A stretch of 64,000 nucleotides of DNA from Microbacterium sp. K24 (GTDB taxonomy: Bacteria; Actinomycetota; Actinomycetes; Actinomycetales; Microbacteriaceae). The translations under genes were made by a program, and so were the position numbers. Below, piece after piece: positions 9,427-15,780 of this stretch. Numbering within the stretch: position 1 is the stretch's first letter; every line of letters starts with the position of its first letter. The notes below the pieces were generated by a model. That model did not search any database and was not told the DNA's origin. It saw nothing but the letters and a program-made list of their open reading frames with translations. The stretch lies in the NCBI RefSeq assembly GCF_004794465.1, contig NZ_SSDJ01000139.1:114014-178013 (forward strand). The letters are read 5' to 3'.

Positions 9427-10215
9427 ATGGAATCAGCCTCGCGCAGCGTGCCGGGCGCCCAGGCCATCGCCCGAGCCGCCCGACTCCTCCGCCTCGTCAC
9501 GGCATCCGGCGCCGACGGTGCGGCGCTGCAGGACCTCGCTCGTGCGGCCGACCTCTCGCGCTCCACGACGCACCGCCTGCTCAGCGCGCTGAAGGCCGAG
9601 GGCCTGGTCGACCGCGACGCCGAGAGCACGCGATGGATGCCAGGACCCGAGCTCTTCCTGATGGGCTCCGCGGCGGCAGCCCGCTACGACGTCACGTCTC
9701 TCGCCCGCGACATCGTGCGCTCGCTCGCCGTCAAGACCGAGGAGAGCGCCTTCTTCTCGGTGCGCCGAGCGGACGAGACCGTCTGTCTCCTGCGCGAGGA
9801 GGGCTCGTTCCCGATCCGTTCGTTCGTCCTCAGCGAGGGCGTGCGCTTCCCGCTCGGCGTCGCCAGCGCCGGCCTCGCCATCCTCGCATTCCTGCCTGAC
9901 CACGATGTGGATGCCTATCTGGAGCGTCATCCCGAGCTCGAGAGCAGCTGGGGCCGCGCTCATGGCGATTCCCCGCTGCGCACCCGTCTCGCCGAGACGA
10001 AGGAACGCGGCTACGCCGTGAACCCCGGCCTGATCGTCGAGGGCAGCTGGGGCATGGGCGCGGCGGTGTTCGATCGATCCGGCCGACCGGAGTGGGCTCT
10101 GAGCCTGACCGGCGTGGAGTTCCGCTTCGGCCACGATCGGATCGCCGACCTCGGGCGCACGCTTCTGGCGCATGCGCATCAGCTGTCCGCTCGGATCGCG
10201 AGCGCTCGGCGATAG
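9427..10215 (+). CDS. IclR-family transcriptional regulator
   Basis: A 262-residue regulator with an N-terminal winged helix-turn-helix (about residues 10-70, with LQDLARAADLSRSTTHRLL as recognition region) and a C-terminal effector domain (about 85-260). It is divergent from the CoA-transferase/thiolase operon and probably controls it in response to an oxo-acid. Members of the family activate or repress beta-ketoadipate genes. The start lacks a Shine-Dalgarno sequence. TAGCGT at 9414-9419 lies seven bases before the ATG, so a leaderless start is likely. Much longer upstream extensions are antisense to scoA and are rejected. Confidence 0.92.
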   Translation: MESASRSVPGAQAIARAARLLRLVTASGADGAALQDLARAADLSRSTTHRLLSALKAEGLVDRDAESTRWMPGPELFLMGSAAAARYDVTSLARDIVRSLAVKTEESAFFSVRRADETVCLLREEGSFPIRSFVLSEGVRFPLGVASAGLAILAFLPDHDVDAYLERHPELESSWGRAHGDSPLRTRLAETKERGYAVNPGLIVEGSWGMGAAVFDRSGRPEWALSLTGVEFRFGHDRIADLGRTLLAHAHQLSARIASARR

Positions 10216-10223
10216 CCTCCCGC

Positions 10224-10259
10224 ATTCATACCAACAGGTATATACTTGTTGGTATGAAT
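10224..10259. promoter_or_regulatory. 36-bp palindromic operator over the marR start codon
   Basis: The arms ATTCATACCAACA (10224-10236) and TGTTGGTATGAAT (10247-10259) are perfectly complementary over 13 bases. The ten-base centre GGTATATACT also pairs except for one position, so 17 of 18 pairs match. The right arm contains the marR ATG at 10254, and the centre contains a -10-like TATACT (10241-10246) seven bases before it. A bound MarR dimer would block both promoter and start, which is the expected layout for autorepression. Confidence 0.85.
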
Positions 10260-10691
10260 CGTTCGGATGTGATCCCCGCGCTCGTGCTGTCGGGCTATGC
10301 GCTCGGTCGCATCGCTGCGCAGGATGCCGGCAACGACGCGCCCGCCGCCCAATGGCGGGTGCTCAGTCTGCTCGAGCAGGCGGGCTCGCAGCGCGTAGGC
10401 GCTCTCGCAACCTCCGCACGCACAACGCAGCCCGGCATGACGCGTCTGCTCGGCGGACTGGAGCGCGACGGACTCGTGCTCCGCTCCCCCGACCCCGACG
10501 ATTCACGAGCCATCGTCGTCGACATCACGTCACAGGGCTCGGAGACGCTCGCCGCATGGCGCACCGAGTTCCGCGAGACCCTCGCTCCGCGCTTCGCCGG
10601 ACTGAGCGATGACGACTGGTCCACCCTCACCCGTGCGGCGGAGATCCTCGCTGCGCACACCGCCCCCGACTCGACAGGAGAAGCACGTTGA
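10254..10691 (+). CDS. MarR-family transcriptional regulator
   Basis: A 145-residue winged-helix repressor. The core shows WRVLSLLEQ, then TTQPGMTRLLGGLERDGLV as helix-turn-helix and the wing SPDPDDSRAIVV with the conserved DxR. It is followed by an MFS exporter whose TTG start overlaps its stop (TTGA), so the pair is one operon. By analogy with the family it should repress itself and the exporter until a phenolic or drug-like ligand binds. The start at 10254 lies inside the palindrome and follows TATACT by seven bases. The longer upstream reading overlaps the IclR gene and is rejected. Confidence 0.92.
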   Translation: MNRSDVIPALVLSGYALGRIAAQDAGNDAPAAQWRVLSLLEQAGSQRVGALATSARTTQPGMTRLLGGLERDGLVLRSPDPDDSRAIVVDITSQGSETLAAWRTEFRETLAPRFAGLSDDDWSTLTRAAEILAAHTAPDSTGEAR

Positions 10692-11917
10692 ACACCCCCG
10701 CCACCACCTCGGTGTGGAAGCAGCCCGCGCAGGTCTGGGCGGTCGCCTTCGCCTGCGTCGTCGCCTTCATGGGCATCGGGCTGGTCGATCCGATCCTCCC
10801 CGCGATCGCCGAGTCGCTCGAAGCCTCGCCGGTCGAGACCGAGCTGCTGTTCACGAGCTACCTCCTGGTGACCGGCCTCGCGATGCTGGTGACGAGCTGG
10901 ATCTCCAGCCGCATCGGCGCGAAGGCCACCCTGCTGATCGGTCTGGCCCTGATCGTCGCCTTCTCGCTGCTGTGCGCCCTGAGCGGCAGCGTCGACGCCG
11001 TCATCGGCTTCCGTGCGGGCTGGGGGCTCGGCAACGCGCTCTTCATCTCCACGGCTCTGGCGACGATCGTCGGTGCGGCGTCCGGTGGCAGCAGCGCGGC
11101 GATCATCCTCTATGAGGCGGCCCTCGGTCTCGGCATCGCGATCGGTCCGCTCCTCGGCGGCATCCTCGGCGAGCAGAGCTGGCGCGGACCGTTCTTCGGC
11201 GTCGTCGTGCTGATGGCCATCGCGTTCCTCGCGGTGCTGGTGCTGCTCCGCGGCCCCGGCGAGAAGCGTCAGCCCGTGCGGTTCTCGGCGCCTTTCACCG
11301 CGCTGCGTCGTCCCGCACTCGCGATCCTCGCGGTCGCCGCCCTGTTCTACAACATCGGCTTCTTCGTGCTGCTCGCGTTCTCCCCGTTCCCGCTCGGCTT
11401 CGGCGCGCTCGGCATCGGGTTCACGTTCTTCGGGTGGGGCGTCGCCCTCGCCGTCACCAGCGTCTGGGTCGCCCCCGTCCTCATGCGTCGGATGCCTCGG
11501 ACACGCATCATCCTCATCGTGCTGCCGCTGCTCGCCGTTGACCTCGTCGTGGCCGGTCTCGTCGTCGGCAGCGCGGCCGCCCTGGTCGCCTGCATCGTCA
11601 TCGGCGGTCTGCTGCTCGGCGTCATGAACACCGTGCTGACGGAGGCCGTGATGGAGGCGACCGACCTCCCGCGCTCCGTGGCGTCATCGGCGTACTCGGC
11701 GGTGCGGTTCCTGGGCGGCGCGATGGCTCCTCCGATCGCCGCATTGCTGTGGCACGCGTTCAATGCGACGATTCCCTACGTCTTCGCTGCCGTGTCGGTG
11801 CTGCTCGCGGCGCTCACGATCTTCCTCGGACGTCGCGTAGTCGCCCACATCGATGACGAGCCGGCGGATGCCGAAGCGGAAGACGCTCAGGCGATCCTGA
11901 TCGGCGACGCCGCCTGA
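10688..11917 (+). CDS. MFS efflux transporter
   Basis: A 409-residue, 12-span MFS protein of the drug:H+ antiporter type. Segment 1 contains MGIGLVDPILPAIA, and the loop 2-3 region reads SSRIGAKATLLIG. The C-terminus is acidic. The TTG start at 10688 overlaps the marR stop by four bases and has AGGAGAA upstream, giving tight translational coupling. Export of a toxic small molecule sensed by the MarR protein is likely, but the substrate is not visible in the sequence. Confidence 0.88.
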   Translation: MNTPATTSVWKQPAQVWAVAFACVVAFMGIGLVDPILPAIAESLEASPVETELLFTSYLLVTGLAMLVTSWISSRIGAKATLLIGLALIVAFSLLCALSGSVDAVIGFRAGWGLGNALFISTALATIVGAASGGSSAAIILYEAALGLGIAIGPLLGGILGEQSWRGPFFGVVVLMAIAFLAVLVLLRGPGEKRQPVRFSAPFTALRRPALAILAVAALFYNIGFFVLLAFSPFPLGFGALGIGFTFFGWGVALAVTSVWVAPVLMRRMPRTRIILIVLPLLAVDLVVAGLVVGSAAALVACIVIGGLLLGVMNTVLTEAVMEATDLPRSVASSAYSAVRFLGGAMAPPIAALLWHAFNATIPYVFAAVSVLLAALTIFLGRRVVAHIDDEPADAEAEDAQAILIGDAA

Positions 11918-11948
11918 GGGCACGATGCGGCTTCGATACGGTGGAGTG

Positions 11949-12431
11949 ATGAGCGACGTGCCCTCCCTGCCCGAACGCAGCCGCATCGTGCACTCTCATC
12001 TGGCGGACGCCGGTGTCGACGCCGAGATCCGGGTGCTTCCCGACTCGGCACGCACGGCCGCCGAGGCCGCTGCCGCGATCGACTGCGACGTCGCGGCGAT
12101 CGCGAACAGTCTCGTGTTCCTCGCCGACGGCGATCCGGTGCTCGTCATGACCAGCGGCGGGCACCGCGCCGACCTCGGCGTGCTGGCTGCCGGAATCGGC
12201 GCCGAGGAGGTGGCGATGGCGCCGGCATCCGTCGTCCGTGCGGCCACGGGCCAGGCGATCGGCGGCGTCGCACCCGTCGGTCACCCGGCTCCGCTGCGCA
12301 CCTTCGTCGACGCGGATCTGCGGCAGTTCGACGTGGTCTGGGCTGCGGCGGGTCACCCGCACACGGTGATGCCCCTGACGTTCGACGAGCTGCTCCGCCT
12401 CACCGGAGGCCAGGTCATCGCGGTGGCGTGA
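11949..12431 (+). CDS. YbaK/EbsC-type aminoacyl-tRNA deacylase
   Basis: A 160-residue protein of the YbaK/ProX editing superfamily that hydrolyses misacylated tRNA (Cys-tRNAPro or Ala-tRNAPro in studied members). It shows the family core IANSLVFLADGDPVLVMTSG, with the conserved Lys-type position seen as HRAD, and ends with AGHPHTVMPLTFDEL, matching the usual AG..H.V...T..EL end. There are two candidate starts. ATG 11949 follows TACGGT (11937-11942) by six bases and gives the usual length, while the ATG at 11925 adds eight residues. The function in tRNA proofreading is inferred from the family. Confidence 0.85.
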   Translation: MSDVPSLPERSRIVHSHLADAGVDAEIRVLPDSARTAAEAAAAIDCDVAAIANSLVFLADGDPVLVMTSGGHRADLGVLAAGIGAEEVAMAPASVVRAATGQAIGGVAPVGHPAPLRTFVDADLRQFDVVWAAAGHPHTVMPLTFDELLRLTGGQVIAVA

Positions 12432-12432
12432 T

Positions 12433-12840
12433 TCACTTCACCGTGACTTCGATCTTCGCCGTCTTCTGTTCGTCGGCCTCTTCGGGCACGGATCCGCGGA
12501 AGCGGTACTCGAACTCGATCACCGTCGTGCCCTCGCCGACCGGTGCGAACCGGTACGTGACCTCGCTGGGCGCGCCGGTCATGCCGTCGTCGCCGAGGTA
12601 GCGCGACCGCTCCTCACCGGGGCCGAGCACCGCGGCATCCGGCTCCTGCGTGAGCACCCACTCCTGGCCGACGGTGGCGTTGACCTCGCCGAAGTCGACG
12701 ACGAGGGCTTCCCCGGGCGCGAGTGTGACGGATTCCGCGGTGTAGTCGACGGTCTTCTCCGCCGCAGCGCAGGAGGAGAGTCCCGCCGCCACGGCGATCG
12801 CGCCGACGAGCAGCAGTGCCGTTCGCATCGATCTGCGCAT
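12433..12840 (-). CDS. Lipoprotein with chagasin-like (inhibitor I42-like) domain
   Basis: The first 25 residues form a lipoprotein signal peptide ending in LSSC, so the mature protein should be anchored to the outer face of the membrane. The remaining 110 residues resemble the chagasin fold of cysteine-protease inhibitors. NATVGQEW stands where that family has NPTTGYxW, and PSEVTYRFAPVGEGTTVIEFEYRF follows the usual beta-strand pattern after the second loop. The proline and tyrosine of the first inhibitory loop are missing, so activity is doubtful. The ATG at 12840 has GGAGGGG nearby. It is convergent with the YbaK gene, with one base between the stops. Confidence 0.65.
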   Translation of the reverse strand: MRRSMRTALLLVGAIAVAAGLSSCAAAEKTVDYTAESVTLAPGEALVVDFGEVNATVGQEWVLTQEPDAAVLGPGEERSRYLGDDGMTGAPSEVTYRFAPVGEGTTVIEFEYRFRGSVPEEADEQKTAKIEVTVK

Positions 12841-12885
12841 CGCTGATCCCCCTCCGAGATGAGGCTCACGGTATCGCATCTCGTG

Positions 12886-13254
12886 TCAGAGGTAAGGCGC
12901 GAAGGAGGCCGGGACGGTGACGTTCGCCGGGATGCCCGCGAAGAGCGGCGCCACCTGCTCCGGCGTGTACCCGGCGATGCCGCATCCGACCGGCGTCAGC
13001 AGGAAGCGGAGTTCCGGGTGGGCGGCCGCGTATGCGATGAAGTCGCCCGCCTCCCGTGCCAGTGTCTCGAGACCGCTCATGGTGTCGATCGCATACGTCT
13101 GGCCGTGATGGCCGCGCCCCTCGCCCCACACCGCCCCGAAGCGCTCGTGAGCGATCCGCGCCGCGCCGCCTCCGTGCAGACCGCCGGCGTTCGATCCGAA
13201 GACGAAGACGTCGTCCGGTCGCAGTTCCGAGACGAGCTCAGGGGTCGTTTCCAT
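12886..13254 (-). CDS. A1S_2505-like conserved protein of unknown function
   Basis: This 122-residue protein begins its core with VFVFGSNAGGLHGGGAARIA, continues with GRGHHGQTYAIDT and ends with LTPVGCGIAGYTPEQVAPLF and NVTVPASF. I recognise this pattern as the family often annotated A1S_2505, found in bacteria and phages, with no established function. The glycine-rich loops suggest a nucleotide- or ADP-ribose-binding fold, which is inference. TAGGGT lies six bases upstream of the ATG (complement of 13261-13266), suggesting a leaderless transcript. No phage genes are nearby. Confidence 0.8.
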   Translation of the reverse strand: METTPELVSELRPDDVFVFGSNAGGLHGGGAARIAHERFGAVWGEGRGHHGQTYAIDTMSGLETLAREAGDFIAYAAAHPELRFLLTPVGCGIAGYTPEQVAPLFAGIPANVTVPASFAPYL

Positions 13255-13289
13255 ACCCGAACCCTACGTCCGACCCTGAGAAGCAGAAA

Positions 13290-13325
13290 AGCCCCGTGAA
13301 CACTGGCGAGAGTGTCCACGAGGCT
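13290..13325 (-). terminator. Rho-independent terminator downstream of tRNA-Lys
   Basis: Read on the minus strand, AGCCTCGTGGACACT (13325-13311) pairs with AGTGTTCACGGGGCT (13304-13290) with three mismatched or wobble positions and a six-base loop. TTTT follows directly. It lies seven bases beyond the tRNA 3' end. Confidence 0.85.
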
Positions 13326-13331
13326 GATCCG

Positions 13332-13404
13332 TGCACCCCCTGGGACTTGAACCCAGAACCCACTGATTAAGAGTCAGTTGCTCTGCCGATTGAGCTAGAG
13401 GTGC
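13332..13404 (-). tRNA. tRNA-Lys(CUU)
   Basis: The 73-base minus-strand sequence folds as a standard tRNA. The acceptor stem GCACCTC pairs with GGGGTGC, the anticodon arm is ACTGA-CTCTTAA-TCAGT with anticodon CTT, and the T arm is CTGGG-TTCAAGT-CCCAG. The discriminator base is A and CCA is not encoded. A terminator follows at once. Confidence 0.98.
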
Positions 13405-13558
13405 GTGGCCCGGGATGACCCCGACCGAGGAATTACATTACCAGCCGATCGGTCCCAGACGAAATCGAACCGACCCCGGGCGTGGCCCTCCCTCGATGGG
13501 CGTGAAACCTGGCGGAACGTCCCTCTGGCCGCCTGGGCCGAGCGACTATTCTTGGACT

Positions 13559-14356
13559 GTGACCGACTCCCCCCGCGCCGATCTCCTGACTCGCGATCTC
13601 GAGCTCGCCTTGCGTCTCGCAGACGCCGCCGACGCGCAGTCGCTCCCGCGTTTCGACTCGGCCGACCTCGAGATCTCGACGAAGGCCGACAACTCGCACG
13701 TGACAGATGCCGATCTCGCCACGGAACGCGCGATCCGCAGCATCCTCGAAGTCGAACGTCCGGAGGACGGCATCTTCGGCGAGGAGTACGGCGCGCAGGG
13801 CAGCACCGAGCGTCAGTGGATCATCGACCCGATCGACGGCACCGCCAACTTCCTGCGCGGAGTGCCGCTCTGGGGCACCATGATCGCCCTCGCCATCGAC
13901 GGCGTCCCCCAGGTCGGAGTGGTCAGCATGCCGGCGTTCGGACGACGCTGGTGGGCCTCCGCCGGCGAGGGAGCGTGGACAGCGACAGATGACGGCCCGC
14001 GACGGCTCCAGGCGTCTGCTGTGGCCTCCCTCGACGACGCGAGCGTCAGCTTCCAGAGCATCGCGCAATGGACGGATGCCGGAAAGCGCGATGCCCTCCT
14101 CGCTCTCGCCGATCGTGTCTGGCGCGACCGCGCATACGGGGATGTGTATGCCTACATGCTCCTGGCCGAAGGCCGCATCGACATGGTCGCCGAGTTCGAC
14201 GTCAAGGAGTACGACATCGCGGCAGCCGTCCCGATCGTGCGCGAGGCGGGCGGACGCATGACGTCGTTCGACGGCGACGAGACGATCTCGGCGCGCTCGA
14301 CACTCGCCACCAACGGCATCCTCCACGACGCCTTCCTCTCGCTCCTGCACGACTGA
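13559..14356 (+). CDS. hisN: Histidinol-phosphatase, inositol-monophosphatase type
   Basis: It dephosphorylates histidinol phosphate, the penultimate step of histidine synthesis in actinobacteria. The 265 residues carry the metal-binding motifs of the Li-sensitive phosphatase family: GEEYG, IIDPIDGTANFLRGVPLWG, and a C-terminal EYDIAAAVPIVREAGG. The combination DGTxNFxRGVPxW separates HisN-like members from inositol monophosphatases, but inositol phosphatase remains possible. The GTG start at 13559 follows TATTCT (13547-13552) by six bases with no Shine-Dalgarno sequence. The longer in-frame extension would overlap the tRNA promoter region and is rejected. Confidence 0.86.
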   Translation: MTDSPRADLLTRDLELALRLADAADAQSLPRFDSADLEISTKADNSHVTDADLATERAIRSILEVERPEDGIFGEEYGAQGSTERQWIIDPIDGTANFLRGVPLWGTMIALAIDGVPQVGVVSMPAFGRRWWASAGEGAWTATDDGPRRLQASAVASLDDASVSFQSIAQWTDAGKRDALLALADRVWRDRAYGDVYAYMLLAEGRIDMVAEFDVKEYDIAAAVPIVREAGGRMTSFDGDETISARSTLATNGILHDAFLSLLHD

Positions 14357-14387
14357 ATCACGACTGATCCCGACCCCGAGGCACACC

Positions 14388-14957
14388 ATGTCCCGCCGTA
14401 TCATCTTCGCCGCAGCCGGTGGACTCCTGGGCCTCGCGGTGCTGGCCGGATGCGGGGCGCCCGCCGAGCAGCCCGAGCCCTCTCCCTCCGCATCGGCGGC
14501 GCCCACGCCGGAGAACAGCATCGAGCCCGTGGCCACTCCCGAGCCGACCGAGCCTGCCGAGGCGATCTCCTGCGAGACGATGATCTCCGCCGGCACGGTC
14601 GACGCACTCTCGAGTGCCGGGTGGACGTCGGAGCCGAAGGAGTTCGTGATCGGCGACGTCGAGCTCACCGCAGGCCTCCTGTGCTTCTGGGCCGACTATT
14701 CGGTCGGCTCCGACCACGGACAGCTGTACGGCTGGTCTCCGATCACGGTCGACGAGGAGGCACGTGCGCAGGATTCGCTGGTCGCCGGCGGCTGGCGACG
14801 GGAGGATTCCCCCGAGGGCATCTACTTCACCGAGGATCCGCAGTACTCGATGGGCACCGACGACGCCGGCTACGGCATGACCTACCTCTTCGGCGACGGA
14901 TGGGTCAAGCTCGCCGACACCAAGCAGGGGCTCGTCCTGATCGAGTGGGCGGGCTGA
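14388..14957 (+). CDS. Lipoprotein of unknown function
   Basis: A 189-residue secreted protein. Its signal peptide ends in the lipobox LAGC (cysteine at residue 22), a Pro/Ser/Glu-rich linker runs to about residue 55, and a compact domain follows that contains two cysteines (in ISCETM and LLCFWAD) likely to form a disulphide. I do not recognise the domain. It lies 32 bases after hisN on the same strand, and is convergent with the ferritin-like gene at 14976. Confidence 0.8.
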   Translation: MSRRIIFAAAGGLLGLAVLAGCGAPAEQPEPSPSASAAPTPENSIEPVATPEPTEPAEAISCETMISAGTVDALSSAGWTSEPKEFVIGDVELTAGLLCFWADYSVGSDHGQLYGWSPITVDEEARAQDSLVAGGWRREDSPEGIYFTEDPQYSMGTDDAGYGMTYLFGDGWVKLADTKQGLVLIEWAG

Positions 14958-14975
14958 CGCCCGACTCCCCGCAGG

Positions 14976-15779
14976 TCAGGCGGCGGTCGCCTCGACGCCG
15001 TACTTCTTCATCGACGACTCGACGATCGTGAGGCCTTCGAGCCCCGGCATCTTGGAGATGTGGTCGTCGAGCTTGCGGATCTCCCGCAGCCCCTCCTCGC
15101 CGGCGAAGATGTGCCCCATGACGTGGGTGACCTCGGCGGGCTCCATGACGCTCGACCCCACCGGTCCCCAGGCGTTCTTGAGTGCGAACCGGGCGAGCTT
15201 CTGCGCCTTCTTGCTCGCTCCGAGGCGCTCGCGCGCCTGCGTCGCGTAGAACGCCACGTGGCGGGCCTCCTGCTTGGCGATGCGCTTGAGCAGCTCGGCG
15301 AGCACCGGGTGCTTCTCGAGCTCGGCGAGGCGGTTGTACGCGGCGACGGCCGACCATTCGTTCGCGGCACCCCAGATCATGTGCACGGCGATGAAGTCCT
15401 TGCCGACGATGTTGCCGAGCAGGGACTGCTTGATCGGGTCCAGACGATCCTTCCAGCCCAGCTTCAGGCGTGTCGCCTTGAGCTGGTCGAAGTCGACGGT
15501 GATGCCGTGCGCGCCGAGCACAGCCGCCAGTGCCTCGCCGTGCCAGAACTCCTCGCGGTTCCACATCGTCATGAACGCGCTGACGTCGGCTTCCTTGTGC
15601 GAGGGCGTGACGAGAAGATCACGCAGGTAGCAGACTGTGTGGTACTCGATGTCGCACATGTAGCGGAGGCTCCGCAGCGTCGACTCCGGCAGCGGGTTGG
15701 TCGTGAACTCGTCGAAGTCCAGGTCCTGCCAGTTCACGCTGACCGAGGTCGCGGTGTACTTGTCGATATCGAATGCCAT
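14976..15779 (-). CDS. Ferritin-like di-iron protein, complete metal site
   Basis: A 267-residue all-helical protein with a full set of carboxylate-bridged di-iron ligands: E45 on helix 1, E77xxH80 on helix 2, E141 on helix 3 and E171xxH174 on helix 4. This E, ExxH, E, ExxH order is that of acyl-ACP desaturases, ribonucleotide reductase R2 and AurF-type oxygenases. It has no membrane span. Its gene starts one base after the stop of the acyl reductase-HAD gene and is the last of a three-gene operon with a diverged paralogue. I infer an O2-dependent oxidation or desaturation of a lipid. The reaction is not known. The ATG at 15779 is preferred over GTG 15788 because GGAAGG is better spaced. Confidence 0.8.
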   Translation of the reverse strand: MAFDIDKYTATSVSVNWQDLDFDEFTTNPLPESTLRSLRYMCDIEYHTVCYLRDLLVTPSHKEADVSAFMTMWNREEFWHGEALAAVLGAHGITVDFDQLKATRLKLGWKDRLDPIKQSLLGNIVGKDFIAVHMIWGAANEWSAVAAYNRLAELEKHPVLAELLKRIAKQEARHVAFYATQARERLGASKKAQKLARFALKNAWGPVGSSVMEPAEVTHVMGHIFAGEEGLREIRKLDDHISKMPGLEGLTIVESSMKKYGVEATAA

Positions 15780-15780
15780 G

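Noticed and set aside
13415..13558. N-terminal extension of hisN from 13415
   Set aside because: The added residues are not conserved, and the extension reads through the tRNA-hisN promoter space. GTG 13559 fits the family start and the TATTCT signal.
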